From Treponema primitia ZAS-1 (GTDB lineage Bacteria; Spirochaetota; Spirochaetia; Treponematales; Breznakiellaceae), in NCBI RefSeq assembly GCF_000297095.1, contig NZ_AEEA01000181.1:1-64000 (forward strand): DNA of 64,000 bases. Reading direction: 5' to 3'. Within the stretch, counting starts at the first letter, position 1. Each line of letters starts with the position of its first letter. The notes beneath the pieces are model-generated. The model worked only from the letters and a program-made list of their open reading frames with translations, was not told the origin of the DNA and ran no database searches. Shown piece by piece: positions 26,845 to 35,760 of this stretch. The position numbers were made by a program, and so were the translations under genes.

Positions 26845-27564
26845 CTACCAGGAATCAGCCATATCATCAGGATCCCGGCTCTCTTCGGCAAAGAGGTCCG
26901 TCACTGCACGGACATCGTCCAGGTAAACATAGTAGCTGCCAAGAGCTTCCATGGGATCAACGTCAATCCGGAAACCGACCACCTTAATTCCCATCTGGTT
27001 ATTGTAGTGATAATTCCGCTGGATAATACCATGCCGCCCGTCCGGGGCCTGGGGAGGAACTGCAACGGTTAGCTGCTTCCAACCCTGGAAATTGAGTTTT
27101 CCCACATAGAGTTCATAGTTCTTACCAAAAAAGTCCTGAATCAGAATATGCAGTTCATGGTCAAAGTTACGGCCCGCTACCCAGAGGGAGATCGTCTTGG
27201 TGATGCCCTCAATGGGAATAGGACGGATAGGGTACATGGTAAAGCTGCTGTAACCCCGGCGGAGATAATCAATCCGGGTACCCAGAACGTAGCGGTCCGG
27301 AATATCCATACCATCTTCTTCCGGTATGGGCTTCTTTCCCAGGGGGCTTCCCTCAAAAAGACGGGTAGTGGAATACCCCTGGTCCGGAGACATATGGGAA
27401 CGCCAGAAACCGTCGTGCTCAAATCTCTCGACGGATATTTCCTTCAGTTTCTGCTGGGCGGATTCAATCCCGAGCCGTTCGGTATTGGTACTTCCAATTT
27501 CGTCCTGAGCAAAAGCAAAGCCAGCCATAGATATCAACAACACTGCGATTATATATCGTTTCAT
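26845..27564 (-). CDS. FlaA-family flagellar filament sheath protein
   Basis: A 239-residue exported protein with signal peptide MKRYIIAVLLISMAGFAFA (cleavage near 19/20). FlaA proteins form the sheath around the periplasmic flagellar filament of spirochaetes. Family traits are the GTRIDYLRRGYSSFTMYPIRPIPIEG stretch, the SLWVAGRNFDHELHILIQDFFG jelly-roll strands, the GKLNFQGWKQLTVAVP block, and a C-terminal DPxDMADSW-like acidic tail. GGAGG precedes ATG 27564. Second gene of a two-gene operon; close to the T. pallidum TP0663/TP0664 arrangement as I recall it. Confidence 0.85.
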   Translation of the reverse strand: MKRYIIAVLLISMAGFAFAQDEIGSTNTERLGIESAQQKLKEISVERFEHDGFWRSHMSPDQGYSTTRLFEGSPLGKKPIPEEDGMDIPDRYVLGTRIDYLRRGYSSFTMYPIRPIPIEGITKTISLWVAGRNFDHELHILIQDFFGKNYELYVGKLNFQGWKQLTVAVPPQAPDGRHGIIQRNYHYNNQMGIKVVGFRIDVDPMEALGSYYVYLDDVRAVTDLFAEESRDPDDMADSW

Positions 27565-27576
27565 TTCAATGCCTCC

Positions 27577-28326
27577 TTAATTACTCGCATTCCAGAGTTC
27601 TTCGACCCGTTCCGGCAATGCCAGTTCGTCCCCATCAAAGAGAGATTCAAAGGTATCCGTAAGAATCTTAAACTGATCGAAGTAAATCCGGAAATCGGCC
27701 ACCGGTTCCGTAGGAGGAGTCCAGACCCGGAATTTTACAAAGGTCAGGGCCGCCAGCCGGGGAAGTACCCGCTTTGCCTGGGGTATAGAGGCGGGAACCC
27801 GTACCTGCAAATCTTTCCAGCCCTGGTAGTTGAGGTGTCCCAACTCAACGACATGGATAACCCCCTGATAATCCCGGAAATAAGCCTCCAGGGTATAATC
27901 AAGGTTCGAACCCCAGGTCCATATATCCAAATACTGAATCCGGCCGGGAATGGGGATCTCAACGTTATTCGGTCCGTCTCCGGAATCCGCACCGTCCGCC
28001 GCCGTCGGGTAAATATCTATCCAGTTAAAACCCTGGCGATCAAACCTTCCCCACACGCCGAGGCTTTTAAGTTCCTTCCCTTCACGGTTAATGCCGTGGA
28101 GAGCCTGAGGCCAGGCGGCAATAAGACTGGCTTGCGGCCATTCGCCGGCATCGGTTTTAGTGGCAAATTTACTGCCCATAACTTTCCATACATAGGGAGA
28201 ATCGCCATCAAAGGACTCCAATATAATGGAAGTACTATTAATAGTAATATCATCCCCGTAAGCTGCGCCAACCGCAATTATTGCTAAAAGTACGAGACAT
28301 ACAGCTTTGAAACTGCCCTGTTTCAT
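27577..28326 (-). CDS. FlaA-family flagellar filament sheath protein, paralogue
   Basis: A 249-residue protein from ATG 28326 (AAGGAG seven bases upstream; a TTG at 28329 is also in frame). Signal peptide ends near GAAYG. It shares the paralogue's blocks: ESFDGDSPYVWKVMGSKF, IQYLDIWTWGSNLDYTLEAYFRDYQG, LGHLNYQGWKDLQVRVP, and a C-terminal LPERVEELWNASN. A distinct FlaA subtype that would build the sheath together with its neighbour. Transcribed from a consensus sigma-70 promoter. Confidence 0.85.
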   Translation of the reverse strand: MKQGSFKAVCLVLLAIIAVGAAYGDDITINSTSIILESFDGDSPYVWKVMGSKFATKTDAGEWPQASLIAAWPQALHGINREGKELKSLGVWGRFDRQGFNWIDIYPTAADGADSGDGPNNVEIPIPGRIQYLDIWTWGSNLDYTLEAYFRDYQGVIHVVELGHLNYQGWKDLQVRVPASIPQAKRVLPRLAALTFVKFRVWTPPTEPVADFRIYFDQFKILTDTFESLFDGDELALPERVEELWNASN

Positions 28327-28371
28327 CAAATACTCCTTTTTCCATGTCTTAAGGAAATGAGGTCAGCTAAG

Positions 28372-28400
28372 ATTATATTTACTTAACGGACCTTTGTCAA
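28372..28400 (-). promoter_or_regulatory. Consensus sigma-70 promoter of the flaA operon
   Basis: On the minus strand TTGACA (28400-28395), a 17-bp spacer and TATAAT (28377-28372), a perfect consensus match, about 45 bp before the flaA start. This points to vegetative rather than flagellar-sigma control. Confidence 0.88.
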
Positions 28401-28464
28401 ACCTCCATAGGGGTTTTTCCTAGAGTTAGTTACATAATCGGCCTTTTTTTTTTACATAACCCTT

Positions 28465-29361
28465 TTAATCACCCTCTTTGTCCTTAATTGCCTTTTGTAT
28501 ATCCCGAAGAATCTCGGCATCCCCAATCCGATCCTTAAGAACCAGAATTTCCGAAGACACCGGCGCCATCTCGCCTCCCCGGTGAAGTGTTTTTGCCGCC
28601 ACCGCCGCTAAAGCCCAGGGAGAATCATCAAATATAACCTTGATTTCCCGCGCAGTAACCCCAGGATCCACCCATGAAAAGATGATCATCGGAACAGACG
28701 GGCTATCCTCGGGATAATTTTCCACAGCCCGGGCCATGATGATACAGGAAAGCTCCTTTGGAAGGGTATAATCCTCGCCTTTGTCCACAAATATGGGAGA
28801 ATTATCGAAACCCTGATCCCGCAGTCCCTTTAAAAAGGCATCCTTATCGTTCCAATCAACCAATTCGCCGGTAAAAAAGAGGATGTTCCCGCCATTCGAG
28901 CGGGCAAAAAGGGCTGCACAACGACCCGCCCGGTAAAGATCCCCTGTTTTATCAGTTTTAATGAAAACCAAGCCATCCTCTTCTGAGAACTGGGTCCGCG
29001 GATCACCTCCCACCACCCCCACGGGGATTCCCGGAGACTCTTCCGCATAACGCCGCGCTCCCTGCCGGTAAGCGAAGGGAAACAACGCCGCATAAGGTCT
29101 GGCCGCCGCTTCCACCGCCGCAAAGGCCACCACGTCCGGAGAGGCTCCACCGGCTATCTGCACTACCTTAAGCCGACGGAACAATTTCAAGGAGATCTCG
29201 ATCTGTTTTACCCAACTCCGGTGGAATCCGTAGAGCCCGGTAAATTCATCGTCTACCACCATTAATACCGGGGAACGAAGCGTATACAGGGCGGGTCCCA
29301 GTGCAAGGATCCCAAGAATGATCAGGATGATGATTACTATACGCCGATGTTTAAGAGCCAT
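28465..29361 (-). CDS. Membrane-anchored periplasmic-binding-like protein
   Basis: A 298-residue protein with an uncleaved-looking N-terminal anchor (VIIILIILGILALGPALYTL) and a periplasmic domain. Alternating beta/alpha pattern (VVQIAGGASPDVVAFAAVEAAAR, GNILFFTGELVDWNDKDAFLKGLRDQGFD, EIKVIFDDSPWALAAVAAKTL) weakly suggests a type 1 periplasmic-binding fold. No known family is firmly recognised. It precedes the flaA operon on the same strand and is divergent from fba. Confidence 0.6.
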   Translation of the reverse strand: MALKHRRIVIIILIILGILALGPALYTLRSPVLMVVDDEFTGLYGFHRSWVKQIEISLKLFRRLKVVQIAGGASPDVVAFAAVEAAARPYAALFPFAYRQGARRYAEESPGIPVGVVGGDPRTQFSEEDGLVFIKTDKTGDLYRAGRCAALFARSNGGNILFFTGELVDWNDKDAFLKGLRDQGFDNSPIFVDKGEDYTLPKELSCIIMARAVENYPEDSPSVPMIIFSWVDPGVTAREIKVIFDDSPWALAAVAAKTLHRGGEMAPVSSEILVLKDRIGDAEILRDIQKAIKDKEGD

Positions 29362-29406
29362 AGATGAACCATAGTCCGGCCGGGGCGTGAAATCAAGGGT
29401 GCTTCC

Positions 29407-29459
29407 TTGACCAAGCCATTCTCTTACTATACCATATAGTATATAAATAACTAAGGAGT
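29407..29459 (+). promoter_or_regulatory. Promoter and ribosome site of the aldolase gene
   Basis: TTGACC at 29407 with TATACC (15-bp spacer) or TACCAT (17-bp spacer) as -10, then a strong TAAGGAG six bases before the ATG. A CATATAGTATAT near-palindrome lies at the likely transcription start. Confidence 0.5.
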
Positions 29460-29464
29460 ACTAT

Positions 29465-30463
29465 ATGACAAGTTACAAGGAACTAGGGCTGGTCAATACC
29501 GTGGATTTATTCAAGAAAGCGGTATCTGGTGGCTATGCACTTCCGGCATTTAATTTTAACAATATGGAACAGATGCAGGCCATCATTCAGGCATGTGTGG
29601 AGACCAAATCACCGGTTATCCTCCAGGTTTCTTCCGGGGCACGGAAGTATGCCAACCAGAATCTTCTGCGGAACATGGCCAAGGGCGCCGTGGAATATGC
29701 CCACGAGTTGGGCTATGATATCCCCATTGTACTCCATTTAGACCACGGGGATAGCTTTGAGCTCTGTAAGGACTGTGTCGAAACCGGATTTTCCTCGGTA
29801 ATGATCGACGGATCCCATCTTCCTTACGATGAAAACGTAGCCTTGACCAAAAAAGTCTGCGAATTTGCCCATTCTCAGAAGGATTATGTGACCGTAGAGG
29901 GGGAACTGGGGGTTTTAGCAGGGGTTGAAGACGATGTTTCCTCGGAACACAGCAACTATACCCAGCCCGAGGAAGTGCAGGACTTTGTGGGAAAGACCAA
30001 GGTCGATTCCCTGGCGATTTCCATCGGTACCAGCCACGGCAGGACCAAGTTTAAACCTGAGCAGTGTACCAGAGGCCCCGGCGGCATCCTAATCCCCCCG
30101 CCCTTGCGCTTCGATATCCTGGCGGAAGTTGAAAAACGGCTGCCGGGCTTCCCCATTGTGCTCCACGGTTCCTCCTCGGTGCCCATTGAGTACGTGGAGA
30201 TCATCGAAAAATTCGGCGGCAAGCTTTCCAATTCCGTTGGTATCCCCGAGGAACAGCTGCGGAAGGCCGCCAAAAGCGCGGTCTGCAAGATCAATATCGA
30301 TTCCGATGGCCGGCTGGCTATGACCGCCATGATCCGCAAGGTTTTCGCGGAAAAACCGGACGAATTCGATCCCCGGAAGTACCTGGGACCTGCCCGGGAT
30401 GAATTGAAAAAACTCTACGCCCATAAGACTGTCAGTGTCCTGGGTTCCGCAGGCCAAGCCTAA
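29465..30463 (+). CDS. fba: Class II fructose-1,6-bisphosphate aldolase
   Basis: A 332-residue zinc-dependent glycolytic enzyme. Visible motifs are YALPAFNFNNMEQ, the zinc/catalytic block VLHLDHGDSFELCKDCVETGFSSVMIDGSHLPYDENV, the VEGELG segment, and the phosphate-binding loop VLHGSSSVP. In the family the His of LDHGDS and later His residues bind Zn and the Asp is the catalytic acid. Length is typical of the class IIB group. Proximity to the flaA pair matches a spirochaete gene order that I recall. Confidence 0.95.
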   Translation: MTSYKELGLVNTVDLFKKAVSGGYALPAFNFNNMEQMQAIIQACVETKSPVILQVSSGARKYANQNLLRNMAKGAVEYAHELGYDIPIVLHLDHGDSFELCKDCVETGFSSVMIDGSHLPYDENVALTKKVCEFAHSQKDYVTVEGELGVLAGVEDDVSSEHSNYTQPEEVQDFVGKTKVDSLAISIGTSHGRTKFKPEQCTRGPGGILIPPPLRFDILAEVEKRLPGFPIVLHGSSSVPIEYVEIIEKFGGKLSNSVGIPEEQLRKAAKSAVCKINIDSDGRLAMTAMIRKVFAEKPDEFDPRKYLGPARDELKKLYAHKTVSVLGSAGQA

Positions 30464-30474
30464 GGAGCCGCCCT

Positions 30475-30499
30475 ACCCTGGGACCGAATGTCCCAGGGT
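30475..30499 (+). terminator. Hairpin after fba
   Basis: A perfect 10-bp stem (ACCCTGGGAC / GTCCCAGGGT) with loop CGAAT, 11 bp after the stop. The T tract after it is weak (GGGTTTTG), so it may be a moderate terminator. Confidence 0.6.
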
Positions 30500-30581
30500 A
30501 TCCGGGTTTTGAAAATCTAAAAAAAATACCATAATACGGAGAAATCTCTAGCTAAAGCCCATATTTTTTGGTATAATCAGT

Positions 30582-31271
30582 ATGGGTATATCTGTGCAAA
30601 AACTTCGGGCGTTATATAGTATCCTGGGCTTTACTCTTTTTCTCAGCAGCTGCAGTGATATGGATACCGTTTTTTCTTCCCCCTTTTCTTCCCAGGGAAC
30701 GTACCGGGTAAATGCCCTAGTAGACAGCGATTACACCCTGGATGAATACTCCGTTGTTAATCAAAACAGTAAAATACGTCCTTTTTTTGTGAATTCCGTG
30801 GTCAATGATCCGGATGTCCGGGGACTCACGGTTTTTGTGCAGGATCTTTCGGGAACCACGATCAGCAGGAAGGTTCGGTATGTACTTTCTACGGATACCC
30901 AGGAAACAAAGGAAGTTGAGGAAAAGGAACCCCAGGGTAGTTCCGGCGAAGTTCCCCGCAGTCCAACCCAGCCGTTAGAAGAAAGCAGCCCCGGAGAGTT
31001 TGCAAGCCGGCCCCTTGTCGAAAGCGACGCCGCGTTAGGGGTATCCCCCGAAAGCTTAGCCGGAAATACTGCGGGGGATAAATCTCCGTTGACCGGGAAC
31101 CCTGCCAAAAATTCTTCCGCTGAAGAGAAAACCGATGAGACAGTTCTTCCTGCGCAAGTTACGAAGAAGGGAGGAACGGATACAGTCATAGCCGCAGAGA
31201 CCAACTCCAAGGCTGCGGAAAAAAGTAAAACAGCCGATGCTCCGGTAGAGCCGTCTTCGCGTCCACCGTAA
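30582..31271 (+). CDS. Lipoprotein, N-terminal part of a probably frameshifted gene
   Basis: A 229-residue frame with signal peptide and lipobox (LFLSSCSD, Cys about 25), a short beta-like domain (VNDPDVRGLTVFVQDLSGTTISRKVRYVLSTD), then a long Pro/Ser/Glu-rich disordered stretch ending at 31271. The next frame starts without ribosome site or signal peptide and reads on smoothly, so both probably belong to one lipoprotein split by a -1 shift between about 31229 and 31270. A TATAAT four bases upstream of the ATG suggests the true start may be the GTG at 30594, or that the message is leaderless. Confidence 0.6.
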   Translation: MGISVQKLRALYSILGFTLFLSSCSDMDTVFSSPFSSQGTYRVNALVDSDYTLDEYSVVNQNSKIRPFFVNSVVNDPDVRGLTVFVQDLSGTTISRKVRYVLSTDTQETKEVEEKEPQGSSGEVPRSPTQPLEESSPGEFASRPLVESDAALGVSPESLAGNTAGDKSPLTGNPAKNSSAEEKTDETVLPAQVTKKGGTDTVIAAETNSKAAEKSKTADAPVEPSSRPP

Positions 31272-32554
31272 AGACAGCGGCGGATCCCAAGGGGTTGGAG
31301 GATCAGGTGCTTTCGGTTAACCATCTGGATCAGTACCTTCCGGCCTTCCAGATCTTTGAGGATCTGGAGATAGGCCGGTATAATCTTATTTTCCAGGTTC
31401 TGGGAGAAAAGGAGATACTCTACAGGACTTCTAAATTGATTTACTTCCTTGGGGATGCGGATTTTACGCTAGGGGAGGTTCAAAGTTACCTGCCGGGAAT
31501 ATCCACGGGGGGGCGCCTTATTCCTCCGGGGATTAATGTGGTGTTGGAAACTGAGATTAGCGCCGATGACCGACTGGACCCCTATATAATTTGGTACAGT
31601 GGAAAAAAAATCATTGCCCAGGGCCGAAGCTCCGATGGGGCAAACTATCTTTTGTGGAAAACGCCGGAACAAACCGGTTTCCATATTATCAAAGCGGAGG
31701 TATTCCCTCTGCTGCCGGAGGACACTGCGCCCAACAGTATGCTCGGAAAAGTTAAAGAACTATCCCTTGCAGTATCCGCAAAGACCGAGAGGATACGGTA
31801 CTTTGACAGCTTCTCCAAAGACTTTATCAACTGGTACCAATTCTGGGGAAACCTGGATGACGCCAAATCCTCCGGTAATCCTGAAAGACAGCTAATCCCC
31901 CTGTTCTCCCAGAAGCCTCGTTGGATACCCTTTGCGGGTATGTATGGCCTTTTTATCGGCCCCGATGATTCTTATACCCTCCCCGGAAAGCCCTTTACCC
32001 TATCCGGGAAGGAACAGGGCAAGGGCCGAATTTTTTCCCATCTCGTCCTCCTTACTGAAGGAAGCGTTTTGAACATCCGCTTTAATTCAAAGAACGGTCT
32101 TCCCGATGCGGCGATTCTGGATTTGTCCTTTGCGCGGGAAACTTCGTTGCAAAATGCGGAGGGGAATATAACGCTCCGGCTTTTCCCCGCAGATAATTCC
32201 GAAAACGAACCCCAAGAGATCTCCCTTGCATTGAACCCGGGCGAACTAGACGCTTTTATTACCCTCGTTATTGATTTTGAAATTGCTCCGGATCATCTTA
32301 GCGCGTCACTGCACACGGAAAATCCGGCCCGGGAAACTGAATCTATCACCCTTGCCCTGGCTGAGCCGATAAACGGAGAGGGTACGATCCGGTTCGGCGG
32401 TACGGAACATTACAAGTGGAACGGAAACCCCGGTAATGGAACACTCATACTCAACGAACTGGCCCTTAGCTATGCCCGTTTGCCCATTTTCAAGGATGAG
32501 GATGAGCCGGCGCCGGAAAACAACCCGGACCAAGAGCTAAAATCCGCCCAGTAA
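31272..32554 (+). CDS. C-terminal part of the frameshifted lipoprotein
   Basis: About 425 residues without signal peptide. Possible separate start TTG 31295, but no spaced ribosome site precedes it and the same frame is open back to 31229. The body has Ig-like and jelly-roll-like strands (GINVVLETEISADDRLDPYIIWYSGKKII; WIPFAGMYGLFIGPDDSYTLPG; FSHLVLLTEGSVLNIRF; TESITLALAEPINGEGTIRFGG) with a ConA-like look. Codons around 32131-32156 contain a copy of the intragenic 26-bp repeat (ARETSLQN). Function unknown; periplasmic or surface lipoprotein if joined to the upstream part. Confidence 0.6.
32131..32156 (+). repeat. Intragenic 26-bp imperfect palindrome, copy A
   Basis: Core TGCGCGGGAAACTTCG followed by TTGCAAAATG. 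The outer TTTGC/GCAAA bases can pair. Read as ARETSLQN in the host gene. Confidence 0.75.
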
Positions 32555-32563
32555 AACTGATTT

Positions 32564-33259
32564 ATGAAAACTGTTCCTGCGCGGGAAACTTCGCTGCAAA
32601 ATGTGCTTATCCTGATTGCCGGTATTTCCCTGTTTACAGGCTGTTTTTCCACTTCCTCCAAAGTTGTAATTCTTGGCCCTGTCCCGGAGTACCAGGAAAA
32701 AAACAGTATCATTGAGGTGATAGATCATGAAAACCCGGATGAGAATATGCCCGAATGGGTGGTCCGTTATCTTAGTACGGGCGCCATCGGGATTGAGACC
32801 TTGCCAAAATATGAAAATAGGTATGTTTTTATCGGAAAGCAAAGAGGAAACAACCTGGATTCCCTAAGCCTCTGGGCAACAAGCTTTTCGATTGACCGGG
32901 ATTTTTCCCGGCTGGTCTCCGCACGGATCCAGGCCCGGTTTACCAGAATGGCCAGAGGAAATCCCGGGGAAGAATTCGGCCGTTATTTTGAAACGGTGAT
33001 AAAAAATTCCTCCGATACTGCCTTTAGCGGGGCCAGTCAGGAGGACAGTTTCTGGATAAAAAAAAGAATCCTTGGGGATGACGTATTAAGCCCCATAGGG
33101 GAATCCTTTGAATATTATGTTCTGATAAGCATTGAAAGGGAAAATTTGGAAAAACAGATCAACCTTCTTCTCACAACTGCCCGGCCGGATCTTCCCCCAA
33201 CGAGGGAGCAATCCACCGCCGCCATGCGGCTTAGGCTTATTTTTTATGAAGAATTCTGA
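32564..33259 (+). CDS. Hypothetical lipoprotein
   Basis: A 231-residue protein with a hydrophobic segment and lipobox (LFTGC, Cys about 27) preceded by an unusual insert: residues 5-12 (PARETSLQN) are encoded by the 26-bp repeat, lying between the start and the hydrophobic core. The remainder is soluble (EWVVRYLSTGAIGIETLPKYENRYVFIGKQ; NLDSLSLWATSFSIDRDFSRLVSARIQARF). The start has no clear ribosome site and lies 9 bp after the previous stop. No family recognised; the small lipoprotein probably works with its upstream neighbour. Confidence 0.7.
   Translation: MKTVPARETSLQNVLILIAGISLFTGCFSTSSKVVILGPVPEYQEKNSIIEVIDHENPDENMPEWVVRYLSTGAIGIETLPKYENRYVFIGKQRGNNLDSLSLWATSFSIDRDFSRLVSARIQARFTRMARGNPGEEFGRYFETVIKNSSDTAFSGASQEDSFWIKKRILGDDVLSPIGESFEYYVLISIERENLEKQINLLLTTARPDLPPTREQSTAAMRLRLIFYEEF
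32578..32603 (+). repeat. Intragenic 26-bp imperfect palindrome, copy B
   Basis: Differs from copy A at a single base (TTCGCTGC for TTCGTTGC). It lies in the same reading frame (ARETSLQN), within the N-region of a signal peptide. Confidence 0.75.
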
Positions 33260-33296
33260 GCTTGACCACAATGGCCCGGCCCATTAGTCTAAATCC

Positions 33297-34298
33297 ATGA
33301 CCGAGGCCATTACTATCAGCAATGCAGAGGTATTACCACCCCTCTTTGCCATATACCGCTGGGGTATAGATCTTATTCAGTATATTCAGGGCATTCAAAG
33401 TCCCGGACTCACGGCGTTTATCAGATTTGTAACAGCCCTGGGAACGGAATATTTTTATATTCCCGTGGTTCTCCTTATTTTTTGGTGCATAAACGAAAAA
33501 AAAGGAGCCCGGTTGGGTTTTCTCATCATATTTTCCACCCTTATAAACGGGTTTTTCAAGGAACTATTGAAACAACCCCGGCCTTTTACCCTGGAACCTT
33601 CGGTAGGACTGGCCTTTGAACCAAGTTACGGCATCCCTTCGGGGCATGCCCAACTGTCCCTCTGTTTCTGGCTGACCCTGTCCCTATGGATCAGCGGTTC
33701 ACGGCTTGTAAAATCCCCCCGGCAGGCTGCGGCTATCCGCCTTGGAGCGGTTCTCTTCATCCTGCTCATCGCCTTTACCCGGCTCTACCTGGGAGTCCAT
33801 TTCCCCACGGATATTCTGGCGGGCTGGCTCCTGGGGGGTCTTACCCTGGGGCTTTGGTTTGCACTCGAACCCCGGGTTACGGCGCTTCTGGATACGGGCG
33901 GCCTACGGGCAAGGATGATTGCCGTCGCGATCATCGCCCTGGGAATGATAAGCCTCTACCCATCAGATCGCAGCCTGGGCGGCCTGTTCCTCGGGTTCGG
34001 CGCCGGTTACGCCCTGATGCTTCAGCATTTTCCCTTTAGCGCCCGGCCCGGTATTTCCCCTGTTGCCCGGTGTCTCCGCTATGTCCTGGGCCTTGCCGGG
34101 GGCGCCCTGATCTACCGGGGTTTCAAGGTCCTTTTCCCCGGCGAGGATTCGATATTTTCAGCCCTGCCATACTGGGGAGCGGCGTCCCCCTTTTACGAGC
34201 TGGGCCGCTTTGTGCGTTACGGTTTGCTGGGCCTCTGGGCATCCGCAGGAGCGCCCCGGCTCTTCCTGCGGTTCCACTTGGCGGAGCCGCGGCAATAG
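33297..34298 (+). CDS. PAP2-family membrane phosphatase
   Basis: A 333-residue integral membrane protein with about eight helices. The three PAP2 signature motifs are clear: KELLKQPRP, PSYGIPSGHAQ and TRLYLGVHFPTD, giving the catalytic His residues. Members dephosphorylate lipid phosphates such as undecaprenyl diphosphate or phosphatidic acid on the outer membrane face. C-terminal helices beyond residue 200 extend past the core. Its stop is 2 bp before mnmE. Confidence 0.9.
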   Translation: MTEAITISNAEVLPPLFAIYRWGIDLIQYIQGIQSPGLTAFIRFVTALGTEYFYIPVVLLIFWCINEKKGARLGFLIIFSTLINGFFKELLKQPRPFTLEPSVGLAFEPSYGIPSGHAQLSLCFWLTLSLWISGSRLVKSPRQAAAIRLGAVLFILLIAFTRLYLGVHFPTDILAGWLLGGLTLGLWFALEPRVTALLDTGGLRARMIAVAIIALGMISLYPSDRSLGGLFLGFGAGYALMLQHFPFSARPGISPVARCLRYVLGLAGGALIYRGFKVLFPGEDSIFSALPYWGAASPFYELGRFVRYGLLGLWASAGAPRLFLRFHLAEPRQ

Positions 34299-34300
34299 TC

Positions 34301-35758
34301 ATGAACACCCCTTCCTACGGCGATACGGTCCCTATCGCCGCCATCGCCACCACCCTTGGGGAAAGCGCCCTGACCCTCATCCGCAGCTCGGGTGAACATT
34401 GCCTGGAAATCCTTGCTGCTGTTTTTTCCCGGCCGGAAAAACTGCTTGGCGCGGCGGGTAATACCATCGTCCACGGCTGGCTCATCGGGCCGGCGGGTGA
34501 AAAAATTGATGACGTTCTGGTATCGGTTTACCGCAGTCCCCGCAGCTACACCGGCGAGGACGGGGCGGATATTTCCTGCCACGGGGGCATCGCCGCAGCA
34601 AAGGCGGTGATGGCGGCCCTCCACAAAGCGGGGTTCCGGGACAGCCTTCCGGGGGAGTTCAGCTTCCGGGCATTCATGAACGGCAAACTTGACCTGACCC
34701 GCGCAGAATCGGTGATGGAGATAGTATCCGCCAAAACCGACCGGGCCCGGGAACATGCGGTACACCGGCTTTCCGGCGCTCTGGAAAAAGAAATCCGGGA
34801 TATCAACACAATCATTGTGCAAGCCCTGGGGGCATCGGAAATTTTTCTGGACTATTCCGAAGACGATGGGATTGGCGCTGAAGCCGGGGGCTTGCTCCCG
34901 GACCGGCCGCTGGTGGAGGAGGCCCTGGCCCGGCTCAAAACGCTGGCCGCCTCCTACCGCCGGGAGCGGCTCTTTGCCGAGGGCGCCCTGGCGGTAATTG
35001 CCGGACGGCCCAATGCAGGAAAGTCCAGTCTCTTCAACCTGCTTTTAAAGGAAGACCGTTCCATCGTCACCGATATCCCCGGTACTACCCGGGACTGGAT
35101 AGAAGCCTGGGTTTCCATCGAAGGCATCCCGGTCCGGCTTGCGGATACGGCGGGACTCCACCAATCGGAGGACCCGGTAGAAAAACTCGGCATGGAACGG
35201 AGCCGGGAACTTCTGGGGGCGGCGGATATCATCCTCTATGTGTTAGACGGCGCCGAAGGCATCACCCCTGAGGACCAGGACTTTCTACAGAACCACTGCG
35301 CGGGGAACTTCGTTGCAAATTGCACAGCCGCCCCAAGCGGAGTTATCCCGCCGGTAATATTGCTCTGGAACAAAGCTGACATAACCGCTCCGCCCCTAAG
35401 TAATCAGCCCGCAGTAATGCTGTCCGAAACAATTCCGCTCCCCCGTCCCGTCAGCGCCAAGACCGGCAGTGGTATTGCGGAGCTGACCCGGGAGATCGCC
35501 GGGGTTTTGGAGAAAAAAACCGGCGGCGGTGAAGGAAAGGCGGGGGCAGGGATCGGGACAGCGCGGCAGAAGGAGCTTATCGATAGGGCAGCCGCAGCGC
35601 TGGAGGAAGCGCTCGCCCTTGCGGACAAACCGGAACCCCTGGACCTCATCGCACCATTACTGCGGGAGGGAGTGAACGCCCTGGGGGAAATTACCGGGGA
35701 AGTTTCCACCGCAGAAATACTTGACGCCATGTTCAGCAGATTTTGTGTGGGGAAATAG
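34301..35758 (+). CDS. mnmE: tRNA uridine-5-carboxymethylaminomethyl modification GTPase
   Basis: A 485-residue tRNA-modifying GTPase that with MnmG makes cmnm5U34 at the wobble position. The N-terminal formyl-THF-binding domain begins DTVPIAAIATTLGESALTLIRSSG. The G domain has GRPNAGKSS (G1), TDIPGTTRD (G2), DTAGL (G3) and NKAD (G4). The C-terminal tail FCVGK carries the catalytic Cys. Just before G4 the loop carries extra residues (CAGNFVANC, about 333-341) encoded by the 26-bp repeat, an apparent insertion into a normally short loop. Start chosen at ATG 34301; the upstream open frame lies inside the PAP2 gene. Confidence 0.95.
   Translation: MNTPSYGDTVPIAAIATTLGESALTLIRSSGEHCLEILAAVFSRPEKLLGAAGNTIVHGWLIGPAGEKIDDVLVSVYRSPRSYTGEDGADISCHGGIAAAKAVMAALHKAGFRDSLPGEFSFRAFMNGKLDLTRAESVMEIVSAKTDRAREHAVHRLSGALEKEIRDINTIIVQALGASEIFLDYSEDDGIGAEAGGLLPDRPLVEEALARLKTLAASYRRERLFAEGALAVIAGRPNAGKSSLFNLLLKEDRSIVTDIPGTTRDWIEAWVSIEGIPVRLADTAGLHQSEDPVEKLGMERSRELLGAADIILYVLDGAEGITPEDQDFLQNHCAGNFVANCTAAPSGVIPPVILLWNKADITAPPLSNQPAVMLSETIPLPRPVSAKTGSGIAELTREIAGVLEKKTGGGEGKAGAGIGTARQKELIDRAAAALEEALALADKPEPLDLIAPLLREGVNALGEITGEVSTAEILDAMFSRFCVGK
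35297..35322 (+). repeat. Intragenic 26-bp imperfect palindrome, copy C (in mnmE)
   Basis: TGCGCGGGGAACTTCG then TTGCAAATTG; 24 of 26 bases match copy A. It is read in a different frame from copies A/B (CAGNFVANC). Confidence 0.75.
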
Positions 35759-35760
35759 CA

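Noticed and set aside
26601..26891. 96-codon minus-strand frame
   Set aside because: It crosses the palindromic element and the flaA terminator; no coding character.
31216..31222. A6G run as a programmed frameshift site
   Set aside because: The phase is wrong for X-XXY-YYZ and a -1 slip there meets a TAA at 31226.
34070..34300. N-terminal extension of mnmE
   Set aside because: It lies within the PAP2 gene in another frame; the family N-terminus matches ATG 34301.
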